This document shows positions 1 to 7,954 of a stretch of 64,000 bases of DNA, one piece after another. The stretch is taken from contig JADJJR010000001.1 in the NCBI GenBank assembly GCA_016706425.1, positions 124,001 through 188,000 of the forward strand. The letters run 5' to 3'. The DNA is from Elusimicrobiota bacterium (GTDB taxonomy: Bacteria > Elusimicrobiota > Elusimicrobia > FEN-1173). Within the stretch, counting starts at the first letter, position 1; the number at the start of each line of letters is the position of its first letter. The notes below the pieces were generated by a model. That model was not told the DNA's origin and did no database searches. It saw only the letters and a list, made by a program, of their open reading frames with translations. The translations under genes and the position numbers were made by a program.

Positions 1-394
1 ACCCCAGCAGATCGATGCGGCATTTGCCCACCGGGGGTTCACGCAATTCCTCCTTCAGGGCCACTGTCGCGCGGTATTCGTCCACGGCGTACAGGGTGCC
101 CTCGCGACTGAAGTTGTCGTTCACGAAAGTGACGCGGACGACGTCCCCCGCGTCCATGGCGTGAAAGGGGGCCAGGGCCTCGCCCTGGACCGGCCGGGAC
201 AGCACCAACAACGGCAACCCCCCGACCCCCACGTCCTGCCGTTCAATCACCAGCCGCGAAACGGTTTTGCCCAGCTGCTCGCGCATCTCGATGGGCCAAC
301 GGTCGAGCTCACGCTTGTTCTCTTCTTTTTCGGCGTCGCGCTCGATGTCGATGAGTTCCTGAAAATCCTTGAAGTGGGTCTTGGTGTCGGCCAC
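1..394 (-). CDS. IGHMBP2/Hcs1-like superfamily 1 helicase, N-terminal fragment
   Basis: Only the first 131 codons are in the window; the gene runs off the left edge. I place the start at GTG 394, with AAGGA four bases upstream, nine bases after the stop of the glycosyltransferase gene before it. The N-terminus is charged and helical. Residues from about 50 onward read LLVLSRP, GDVVRV and, at the edge, RIDLL, which resembles the beta-barrel region that precedes Walker A in IGHMBP2/Hcs1-type SF1B DNA/RNA helicases. The Walker and helicase motifs would lie outside the window, so ATPase activity is inference. A different nucleic-acid-binding protein cannot be excluded. Confidence 0.6.
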   Translation of the reverse strand, partial: MADTKTHFKDFQELIDIERDAEKEENKRELDRWPIEMREQLGKTVSRLVIERQDVGVGGLPLLVLSRPVQGEALAPFHAMDAGDVVRVTFVNDNFSREGTLYAVDEYRATVALKEELREPPVGKCRIDLLG

Positions 395-403
395 GGGGTC
401 CTT

Positions 404-2725
404 TTACGCCGGGTTCAGAAGCTCGCGGCGGCGTTTTTCGACGGAAGGGATCGGTCCCCGGGCCGCCCGGATGGCGTCCAGGAGGGCCAACCGTTTTTCG
501 CGCCATCCGGGCGACCCCCAGGGACCAACGCGTTCCTCTTCGACAAGCAGCAGCGCGTTTTCCGGGGGCGGCACCCCCGGCAAGGCGCCCTCCGGCGCCA
601 GGACATAAACGAGGGTTTCATTCACGAAACGTGGATCGATTTTCTCTTGGGCGGCGGCGCGGTGGACCAACCGAACGTGGCGATCCCAAAATTCACAGAC
701 CAACCCCAGCGTGGCGGGGTCCCAGACATAGGGGTTGTAGGACAACAAGCGATAGTTCGACGGCAAATTGATCAGCGCGTGGGTGATTTTTTCGCGCGCC
801 GTCAATATGTCCCAAAGCTTTTCCGAAGTGCCCGCTTCCCGGGCCCACCGCGTGATCAACTGCTCGTTGAAAATACCGCTGGCGCGGAAAGGCACCGCGC
901 AGGGGAATACTTTTTCATCCCCGAGGATAAGAACCCGCGCGTCCCCCGCCCCTTTTTCCTTCAGGTAATCGTACCCTTCGGCGGCCGGGCCGGGATTGAG
1001 GCCGGGGTGGGAATAATATTGGTAAGCGCGGCGGTCCTCGCCACCGGTCAAAAGGGACCAGGGGGCGTAGGCCCGGGTGGCGATGAGGAACGACACATCC
1101 AGTCCGGTCAGGGCCGAGAGAGCGACCACGGCCGTCAAACAAAATCGGGCGGCCAGCCCCGCGACCCGGCCCAGGGCGTCGATGGCCTCCCCGATCAGGA
1201 ACGCGTAAGCCGCCAGGCCCGATATGGCGTAGCGTGTTTGGCTGGTGAGGACAAACATCACGACGAAATAGAGCGCCGCATAGACGGCGAGGGGGCGGAC
1301 GAACACCCCCCGGTTTTTCCGGCGAAGGACACCCCAGGCGACCGCCCCCAGGAGCCCCAGGGGAAACAACCCGGGAGCGGAGGCCGAACTGGGCACCGCA
1401 AACGTTAAGCGCCAGGGCGCCTTGATCAGATCCAATAAGGTCCGCGCCGCCCCCTGAGCGATGTCGGCGTTGAAAATGGCGAGTTTTTCTATCAGCAGGT
1501 CCCGCCCACCGAACACCGCGTGCAGGTACGGATAAACGGGGTTGCCCGTCAGAACCGCGTTTTTCACAAGCCAGGGCAGGAAAACCAAGAACGCCACCCC
1601 GGCCGTAATTCCCAAATCCCGGAAAGCCGCCCGGGGATTTTTCCCGACGAAAAAGCGGTGGAAGAAGAAAACGCAACCCCAGACCGCCGCGTCGATGCCG
1701 CCGGGGTATTTGGTCGAAACGGTCAATCCCAAAAACACCCCGGTGAGGACCACCCAGGCCCGCCCGGCCGCGTCCGTCAACGATATCAAACCGGCCGCCA
1801 GAGCCAAGAGGGACACGGCGGCCATGGCGACGTCCACCCCCGTGGTCCATAGGTTCATGGCCACCATGGGAACGGTGAAAAACGCGAGGGACGCCAACAA
1901 CCCGGCGCGGCGGCGACCGAACCGGTCCGCCAGAGCCAAAAAAGTGCAGTGGATTTGAACGCTTGTGGCGAAATGGAGCAGTTTGGCCAGCGATTCCCCC
2001 TGCAGGGCCAGCCCGAACAGATTGATCATCTGTCGGGTCAACGGAAACTGCGCGTGGTAGGCGGGGTAATACCGAATCCCGCCCTCCAACAGATACCAAC
2101 GGGGCACGCCCAGGTGGTAGACCAGCGCGTCGTAAAACACCTCCGGGACAAAACACATCACGCCGTTGAGGGCGAAGGCCGACCACAAAAGAACGCGCAA
2201 CAGGCCGTCCCCCCGCGCGCCGTCCGGGCGGGCGCGCGCCTGCGTCCAGGCGTCCCGGCACAGACGACGGAGTCCGCCGACGCGCCACTGGTAAAAAGCC
2301 CAGGCCAGCGCCGACAGATAGAGCCCCCACAGGACGGCGGGGCGATACCCCTGAAGCGCCCCCACGGCGAGCAAGACGTAGGCCAAAACCCCCTGGCCCA
2401 GGCCCCACCCGAAGACGGCCTCCTCCAAGGGACTGTGCCAAGGTATTTTCCAGCGGCGCAAAAGCGAGTGGCCCAATCCCCACGCCGCGAACAGAACCCC
2501 CGCGCCCAGGACCACGGCCGAGGCCGCCGCGGGCAGGCCGCCCCAACGCGCGAAGGACACCCGGTCGATGATTTCCGAAAGGGCCAGCCCTTGGAACGAA
2601 TACTTTTTAAAATGGAGTCCCAGGATCAACGCCGCCCAACCGACGGCGATCGCTCCGGCGACAACCGTCGCGCGCGGAACCGACGGCGCCGCGCGACTTA
2701 TCGCGGGCGTGGAACGGCGTCCCAT
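404..2725 (-). CDS. GT-C type membrane glycosyltransferase (ArnT/PMT-like)
   Basis: A 773-residue protein with a dozen or so hydrophobic segments and a short basic N-terminus. The first large external loop carries YDALVYHL (residues 198-205). An acidic residue in this position is the catalytic hallmark of GT-C enzymes, which move a sugar from a polyprenyl-phosphate carrier to a target outside the inner membrane. The C-terminal ~200 residues are soluble and probably periplasmic. The start is ATG 2725. The divergent neighbour is a GT2 enzyme of the polyprenyl-phosphate-sugar synthase type, so donor maker and donor user sit side by side. The acceptor (protein, lipid A or a glycan) cannot be told from sequence. 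Confidence 0.65.
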   Translation of the reverse strand: MGRRSTPAISRAAPSVPRATVVAGAIAVGWAALILGLHFKKYSFQGLALSEIIDRVSFARWGGLPAAASAVVLGAGVLFAAWGLGHSLLRRWKIPWHSPLEEAVFGWGLGQGVLAYVLLAVGALQGYRPAVLWGLYLSALAWAFYQWRVGGLRRLCRDAWTQARARPDGARGDGLLRVLLWSAFALNGVMCFVPEVFYDALVYHLGVPRWYLLEGGIRYYPAYHAQFPLTRQMINLFGLALQGESLAKLLHFATSVQIHCTFLALADRFGRRRAGLLASLAFFTVPMVAMNLWTTGVDVAMAAVSLLALAAGLISLTDAAGRAWVVLTGVFLGLTVSTKYPGGIDAAVWGCVFFFHRFFVGKNPRAAFRDLGITAGVAFLVFLPWLVKNAVLTGNPVYPYLHAVFGGRDLLIEKLAIFNADIAQGAARTLLDLIKAPWRLTFAVPSSASAPGLFPLGLLGAVAWGVLRRKNRGVFVRPLAVYAALYFVVMFVLTSQTRYAISGLAAYAFLIGEAIDALGRVAGLAARFCLTAVVALSALTGLDVSFLIATRAYAPWSLLTGGEDRRAYQYYSHPGLNPGPAAEGYDYLKEKGAGDARVLILGDEKVFPCAVPFRASGIFNEQLITRWAREAGTSEKLWDILTAREKITHALINLPSNYRLLSYNPYVWDPATLGLVCEFWDRHVRLVHRAAAQEKIDPRFVNETLVYVLAPEGALPGVPPPENALLLVEEERVGPWGSPGWREKRLALLDAIRAARGPIPSVEKRRRELLNPA

Positions 2726-2792
2726 GGATTCCCCGGGTTTTGGTTTTTTGCCATGATTAGGACCACATCATAGAAAACGAAGGAGCGTGTTT

Positions 2793-3989
2793 GTGAGTGC
2801 CCCCGAAACCCCGTTGCAATTGTCGATCGTCATGCCCTGCCTCAACGAAGCCCGCACCGTGGGCCTTTGCGTGAAAAAGGCCGCGGGGTTCCTGTCGGCG
2901 CAGGGACTGCGCGGGGAGGTGATCGTCGCGGACAACGGCAGCACGGACGGTTCGCAAGACATCGCGGCGGCCGCCGGCGCCCGGGTTGTCCCGGTCGCCC
3001 GCAAAGGCTACGGCGCGGCCCTGATGGGCGGCGTCGAGGCCGCGCGGGGCGCGTGGGTCATCATGGGCGACGCCGACGACAGTTACGATTTTTCCAACTT
3101 GGGCGGGTTCCTCGAGCCGCTGCGCGCCGGGGCCGACGTTGTGATGGGCAACCGGTTCCGCGGCGGCATCGCCCCGGGCGCCATGCCGCCCCTCCACCGT
3201 TATTTCGGCACCCCGCTTCTGAGCGCGTTGAGCCGTTTTTTCTTCCGCGTGCCCGTGGGCGATGTTCAGTGCGGGCTGCGGGCCTTTCGTCGGCAGGGCG
3301 TTCTGGATTTGCGCTTGCGAACGACCGGCATGGAATGGGCCAGCGAAATGCTTCTCAAATCCGCCCTGGCCGGCCGACGGTTCGCGGAGATTCCGATAAC
3401 CCTGCACAAAGACGGTCGCGGGCGGCCGCCGCATCTGCGCACCTGGCGCGACGGCTGGCGCAACCTGCGTTTTTATCTGCTTTACAGCCCGGGTTGGGTG
3501 TTTTGGTTTCCGGCGTTGGTGATGGTCGCTTTCGGCGCGCTGTTGCTGGCGGCACTGGCCGGCGGCCCCCGCCAATTCCGCGGCCTGGTGTTGGACATCC
3601 ACACCTACTTCTACGGCGCGGTGTTCGTCACCGCCGGGGCGCAGGCCTTTCTCTTCGGGGTGTTCGCGAAAATCTACGCGTTTCAGGAGGGTTTGATTCC
3701 ATCGGAGAAATGGCTGGGGCGCGTGGGGCGCTGGCTAACGCCGGAATCGGGCCTTGCCCTGGGGCTGGTTTTGTTGGCGGCCGGGTTGACGGGCTCCGTG
3801 ATCGCGGTGCTGGATTGGCGCGCGACCGGCTACGGGAACCTCGATCCGGCCCGCACGCTCCGCTTCATCATCCCGTCGGGGATGGCAATCCTGCTGGGGA
3901 CCCAAACGGTGTTCACGGGGTTCTTCCTCGGGCTTTTGGCGATGCGCAAGGACCGCCCCCCTTCGGGGGACGGGTCACCGTTTCTTTAA
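2793..3989 (+). CDS. GT2 family glycosyltransferase, polyprenyl-phosphate sugar synthase-like
   Basis: About 398 residues. The GT-A fold is marked by SIVMPCLNEA near the start, DNGSTDGS (47-54), the metal-binding GDADDSYDF (about 92-100), GNRF and GDVQCGLRAF. This is the pattern of DPM1/dolichyl-phosphate mannose or glucose synthases. The C-terminal third has about four membrane segments. I choose GTG 2793 because AGGAG (2781-2785) lies seven bases upstream; GTG 2787 is in frame but too close to it. The gene is divergent from the GT-C transferase at 404-2725, which supports a lipid-linked sugar donor role. Its 3' end overlaps rnr convergently by 15 bases. The sugar is unknown. Confidence 0.75.
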   Translation: MSAPETPLQLSIVMPCLNEARTVGLCVKKAAGFLSAQGLRGEVIVADNGSTDGSQDIAAAAGARVVPVARKGYGAALMGGVEAARGAWVIMGDADDSYDFSNLGGFLEPLRAGADVVMGNRFRGGIAPGAMPPLHRYFGTPLLSALSRFFFRVPVGDVQCGLRAFRRQGVLDLRLRTTGMEWASEMLLKSALAGRRFAEIPITLHKDGRGRPPHLRTWRDGWRNLRFYLLYSPGWVFWFPALVMVAFGALLLAALAGGPRQFRGLVLDIHTYFYGAVFVTAGAQAFLFGVFAKIYAFQEGLIPSEKWLGRVGRWLTPESGLALGLVLLAAGLTGSVIAVLDWRATGYGNLDPARTLRFIIPSGMAILLGTQTVFTGFFLGLLAMRKDRPPSGDGSPFL

Positions 3990-6023
3990 CGGCCCCCGCG
4001 GCGGCGTTTCCAAGGCGAAATCGAGCTGGCGCTTTTCGGTGTTGGCCGCCGCCAAACGCACGCGCACCTTTTGGCCCAGGCGGTAGGTTTGACCGGTGCG
4101 CCGGCCCCGCAACTGGGACCGCAATTCGTCGTAGATGTAATAATCGTCCGCCAGACCGGCCACCGGCACCAAACCTTCCACAAACACTTCCGTGGGTTGG
4201 ACGAACATACCGAAACTGGTGACCCCCGTGATGACCGCGTCGAAGGTTTCCCCCACACGGCGGGTCATGAGCTGCGCCCGTTTCAAATCCAAAAACTCCC
4301 GCTCCGCCTCCACCGCCACCCGCTCGCGGGCCGACGCGTCGGCCGTCCAGGCCCCGAGCCGCGCTTTCCACACCTCTTGCCGGCCGGGGTTGAGGTCGCC
4401 GCCCAACCGTTCCTTGACGAGCCGGTGAACCAGCAAATCCGGATACCGGCGAATGGGCGATGTGAAATGCGTGTAGGCGCGGGAGGCCAATCCGAAATGC
4501 CCGGCGTTTTTGGGCGCGTAAACCGCCTGTTTGAGACTCCTCAATATCATCATGTTCACGACGGGTTCCACGGGTTTCCCCTTCACCATGGCCAACACTT
4601 TTTGGAGCGCGTCGGGCTTGCCGTCGTGCAGGCCCGTCGGCACGACCACGCCCACGGCGCGCAGGGTTTTCTCCAGGGCCTCCATTTTTGCCGGATCCGG
4701 TTTTTCGTGGACGCGGTAGAGGAACGGCGCGCTCGACATGGATTGGGCCACCGTCTCGTTCGCCAACAGCATGAATTCCTCGATCAGGCGGTGGCTTTCG
4801 CCGCGTTCGCGGCGGCGGGCGTCCACGGGCCAGCCGCGGTCGTCAACGACGATGTAGGGTTCGGGAAAATCGAAGTCCAAGGACCCGCGGGCCGCGCGGC
4901 GCTCACGGAGCGTACGGGCCAGGCGGCCCATTTCCAGGACCGCCCCGCGCACGGGCCCCGAGACGTCGATGGCGGCCTGGCCCTGCAGCAACGTCTCGAT
5001 CTCTTCGTAGGTGAACCGGCGGGCGCTGCGGATCACGCTTTCGTGCAGTTCGTGGTGGACCACGCGTCCCTGCTCGTCCAAATCCATCAGGCAGGTCAGC
5101 GTCAGACGGGGCACGTGGGGCCGCAGGGAGCACAGGTTGTCGGACAAGGGGAAGGGCAGCATGGGGACCACCGCGCCGGACAGGTAGACGCTGGTGCTGC
5201 GCCGGCGGGCTTCCTCGTCCAGGGGACGGCCCTCCCGGACGTAATGGGACACGTCCGCGATGTGCACGCCCAGACGCCACCCCTGGGGCCGTTTTTCGAG
5301 GGACACGGCGTCGTCGAAATCCTTGGCGTCCGCGCCGTCGATCGTGAACACGGGGACGTCAAAAAACGAACGACGCCCCGCCCAGGCGTCCGGGGGCACG
5401 TCGTCCCCGAACGAGGCCGCTTCCCGTTCCACCTCGGAAGGAAAGACGTCGGCGATGCCGTGTTTGCGCAAAAGGAATTTGAGGTCGGCCGCGGGGTCGT
5501 CGCGACGCCCCAGGATCTCCAACAGCGTGCCGGCGGGCGCGGTGCCCGCGGCGGGCCAACGGGTGATCTTGACGACGCAGAGGTCGTCGTCGGCGGGCGC
5601 GAGCCCGTTGAGGTCCGTGACTTCCACGGGCGCGCCGTTGTCCTCCGGACGCAACAAGGGCCGTCCGGCGCCCCGGGCGGGTTGGTAGGTCCCCACGACC
5701 GTGCTGTGGGCGCGCTCAAGCACCAGCAGGATCTCCCCCTCGGGGCGCCCGCCCGCCCGCGTCACCCGCGCCCGCACGCGGTCGCCGTTCATGGCGAGGT
5801 TCAGGGAGGGCCCGGCAACGAACAGGTCCGGTCGGCCCGGGGTTTCCGAAAGCACAAAACCGAAACGGGGCTTTCGTTGCAAAACGCCCTCAACGACCGG
5901 CGCGGCGACCGCCGCGGGTCCGGAAGCGGCTTTCGCCGTGGGAGCCGTCGGACGCGGCGCGCGGGCGCCGGGCCGGGACGTCGGCGTGTTTTGTTTCGAA
6001 CGGTGAAAGCGTCGGTGCTTCAT
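3975..6023 (-). CDS. rnr: Ribonuclease R (RNB-family 3'-5' exoribonuclease)
   Basis: 682 residues, in the usual RNase R size range. Order: a basic, proline-rich N-terminal tail (1-40), cold-shock-like OB region (about 45-175), RNB catalytic domain with the metal-binding DGADAKDFDDAV (229-240) and the later HFTSPIRRYPDLLVHRL motif, then a C-terminal S1 domain (about 590-672) ending in a basic tail. The enzyme degrades structured RNA processively to mononucleotides in the cytoplasm. The upstream secreted-protein gene ends at 6020, giving an ATGA overlap with this ATG. The catalytic aspartates are all present. Confidence 0.93.
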   Translation of the reverse strand: MKHRRFHRSKQNTPTSRPGARAPRPTAPTAKAASGPAAVAAPVVEGVLQRKPRFGFVLSETPGRPDLFVAGPSLNLAMNGDRVRARVTRAGGRPEGEILLVLERAHSTVVGTYQPARGAGRPLLRPEDNGAPVEVTDLNGLAPADDDLCVVKITRWPAAGTAPAGTLLEILGRRDDPAADLKFLLRKHGIADVFPSEVEREAASFGDDVPPDAWAGRRSFFDVPVFTIDGADAKDFDDAVSLEKRPQGWRLGVHIADVSHYVREGRPLDEEARRRSTSVYLSGAVVPMLPFPLSDNLCSLRPHVPRLTLTCLMDLDEQGRVVHHELHESVIRSARRFTYEEIETLLQGQAAIDVSGPVRGAVLEMGRLARTLRERRAARGSLDFDFPEPYIVVDDRGWPVDARRRERGESHRLIEEFMLLANETVAQSMSSAPFLYRVHEKPDPAKMEALEKTLRAVGVVVPTGLHDGKPDALQKVLAMVKGKPVEPVVNMMILRSLKQAVYAPKNAGHFGLASRAYTHFTSPIRRYPDLLVHRLVKERLGGDLNPGRQEVWKARLGAWTADASARERVAVEAEREFLDLKRAQLMTRRVGETFDAVITGVTSFGMFVQPTEVFVEGLVPVAGLADDYYIYDELRSQLRGRRTGQTYRLGQKVRVRLAAANTEKRQLDFALETPPRGPLKKR

Positions 6024-6940
6024 TGGTCCTCCAGGCCGACGTACTCGATTTCGAGAGGCGTCGTGCCGGTGTTTTCAAAATAGTAGGCGGTGTCCGCCGG
6101 AAACGTCAAATAGTCGTAACCCAATTCCTGTTCCGTCGTGCCGATGTACGCCACCCCGTTGCCCCGCACGGGGCGGACCACCAGCCGCAGTCCGTTTTCC
6201 CGTTGGGTGACCGTCCGGGCGCCCACGGGCACCGCGAACGCGCCGGACTTTTTGGCGGGGGTCTGGGTCACTTTGTCCAGAAAACGATAAAACGCCTGGA
6301 CGTTGATTTCCGAGGCGAAGGCGTATTGGGCGGGGACAATCACGCGGGCGTTGGCGCGGCGGGTGCGGCGCGGGGTTCGTTCGCAGGCTTTCAAAAGCGC
6401 CGCCTCCTGGTCCTCCAGGGCCTTGGCGAGGTTCGCCCCCTCCGGCGGTGTGTTGAACATCAGAGCGCGCTCTGTTTCCCGTCCCAGGCGCTCGAACCCT
6501 TTGAGCGCGCGCCAATAAATTTGGCTTTCCGGCGTTTTGTCCCGGGCCAGGGTTTCGATCTCCTCCAAGAGCCGGTCGAACGCGCCTTGATGGGATTTCC
6601 AGCGGCGTTCGATGGCCGGCGCGGCGGCGGGCTCGAGGTCCACGGGCCGCCCCGCCGAGCGGCGGCGCCACACGTCCTGGCAGCGGCCGCGAAGGTCCGC
6701 GATGTCCCCGTTGAGGCGGGTGGGCGGGGTTCCGCCCGCGACCTGATAATTTTCATGCAAAACCGACAACCGATTTTCCGCGGTCGCCAAAACCCGCTGG
6801 TAATCGTTGGGGGCCTGGCGAACGCGTTCGACCGCCAGAACGCGGATCTCCTCGCGGTCGGCGTGGAAGGCCCGGGGGTCGCGTTGGGCGCGCAGTCCCG
6901 CGGCCGTCAACACCGCCAGGCTAAAGAGAAGGGGCCGCAT
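6020..6940 (-). CDS. Secreted hypothetical protein
   Basis: About 306 residues from ATG 6940. The N-terminus (MRPLLFSLAVLTAAGLRAQ) is a clear signal peptide, so the product is probably periplasmic or secreted. The middle is rich in Arg, Glu and Leu and looks helical. The last ~90 residues are beta-rich and contain two cupin-like hydrophobic stretches (ELGYDYLTFPADTAYYFENTG, in part) without an obvious metal site. I recognise no family. An in-frame ATG at 7006 lies inside the upstream gene and would bury the signal peptide. The 3' end overlaps rnr by four bases, so the two are probably cotranscribed. Confidence 0.6.
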   Translation of the reverse strand: MRPLLFSLAVLTAAGLRAQRDPRAFHADREEIRVLAVERVRQAPNDYQRVLATAENRLSVLHENYQVAGGTPPTRLNGDIADLRGRCQDVWRRRSAGRPVDLEPAAAPAIERRWKSHQGAFDRLLEEIETLARDKTPESQIYWRALKGFERLGRETERALMFNTPPEGANLAKALEDQEAALLKACERTPRRTRRANARVIVPAQYAFASEINVQAFYRFLDKVTQTPAKKSGAFAVPVGARTVTQRENGLRLVVRPVRGNGVAYIGTTEQELGYDYLTFPADTAYYFENTGTTPLEIEYVGLEDQ

Positions 6941-7304
6941 ACCCGAGATCGACGATGCTGCAGGCTTGAATCGCGTTAAGCCCCAATTTTTGGGCGGCGT
7001 CCACAACGGCGGGGCTTTCGGTCCCGGGATTTAAAAAAACCTCCCGGGGCTTCTTCGCGGCGATGTCGGGCAAAATCGCCAACAGTGCGCCGGGGGGAAT
7101 GTAAACGGTCACCCGGTCCAGGGGTTCGGGAACATCCCGGATGGAGCGAAAAACCCGCAGACCCTCGACGATGGTTTCGCGGGGGTGGACGGGATAGACC
7201 GTGTAACCGGCTTTAAGGTGCGCGCGGACGGATTTGTTCGCGTACCGGGCGGGATCGCCGCCGGCGCCGATGACCGCAACGGTTTTGGTCTTGGGTTCGC
7301 TCAT
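6921..7304 (-). CDS. CoA-binding domain protein (YccU-like)
   Basis: 127 residues forming a single Rossmann-type CoA_binding domain. It begins with TVAVIGAGGDPARYANK, continues with YPVHPRE, and ends with FLNPGTES and a short tail, matching the small stand-alone YccU/YneT family. Members bind CoA or a related nucleotide; their physiological role is unsettled. The gene overlaps the next one by 20 bases and the GDSL hydrolase upstream by four, so it sits inside an operon. The family call is firm, the function is not. Confidence 0.8.
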   Translation of the reverse strand: MSEPKTKTVAVIGAGGDPARYANKSVRAHLKAGYTVYPVHPRETIVEGLRVFRSIRDVPEPLDRVTVYIPPGALLAILPDIAAKKPREVFLNPGTESPAVVDAAQKLGLNAIQACSIVDLGYAAPSL

Positions 7305-7954
7305 CGTTTTTTTCTTTGGATCGCTTTGATTTCCTCTTCAACCGTTTCGAAAATATTGTCCACGAACTTCTCGTAGCCGGCGGGGTTCGGGTGAATGCCG
7401 TCGGGGAGATTCATCGACGGCTGGGCCGCCACCCCCTCCAACGGGAACGGGGCCAGGGCCGCCCCGGCCGCGCGCGCGGCCCGCGGGAATATTCTCTCAT
7501 AACGGGCGGTCCAACCGAAACCAAAATTCACAAAAATCCGCATGCGGCAGATGACCGCCCGGGCGCCGGCCGTCCGACAGCGGCGCGCGATGTCCGTCAA
7601 ATTCGCCTCCAGGTCCTCCAACCGTTTTCCCTGGAACATGTCGTTGGAGCCCAGGCAGATCACCACCAAATCCGGCCGATCCGTGAGGCTGTAATCCAAC
7701 CGGGCGCGGGCGTCGAAACTGGTGTCCCCCGATTGACCGGCGTTCGTGACGCGGACGCTGTGGCCTTTTTCTTTCAACCGCCGTTCCAACACGGCCGGGT
7801 AGGACTGGCGATCGGGATCGAGGAGGTCCTTGCCGGCGGTGAGACTGTCCCCGAAGCAAAGGACGTGGAGGGCCGCCGGCGGCGCGGGGGGCGGCGCGGG
7901 CGGGCGGCAGGCGAAAAGGAAAAAAAGCGACGCGACGCCCAGGGCCTTATTCAT
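7301..7954 (-). CDS. SGNH/GDSL hydrolase lipoprotein (TesA-like esterase)
   Basis: 217 residues. The N-terminus (MNKALGVASLFFLFACR) has a lipobox-like LFAC, suggesting a lipoprotein anchored after cysteine 16. SGNH blocks are in order: FGDSLTAG (block I, nucleophile Ser), NAGQSGDT (block II, Gly), LGSNDMF (block III, Asn) and DGIHPN (block V, Asp/His). The enzyme should hydrolyse esters or thioesters in the envelope. It lies directly downstream of a ybbA-ybbP-like exporter pair, the same trio found as tesA-ybbA-ybbP in E. coli, so an envelope lipid link is likely. The natural substrate is unknown. Confidence 0.82.
   Translation of the reverse strand: MNKALGVASLFFLFACRPPAPPPAPPAALHVLCFGDSLTAGKDLLDPDRQSYPAVLERRLKEKGHSVRVTNAGQSGDTSFDARARLDYSLTDRPDLVVICLGSNDMFQGKRLEDLEANLTDIARRCRTAGARAVICRMRIFVNFGFGWTARYERIFPRAARAAGAALAPFPLEGVAAQPSMNLPDGIHPNPAGYEKFVDNIFETVEEEIKAIQRKKR

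Noticed and set aside
161..1408. Long plus-strand open frame (415 codons)
   Set aside because: It runs antisense to the GT-C transferase gene and has low-complexity Gly/Arg/Pro/Gln composition with no domain; an artefact of high GC.
4071..6083. 670-codon plus-strand frame opposite rnr
   Set aside because: Shadow of the well-supported RNase R gene; composition is His/Gly/Arg-rich and no motif is present.
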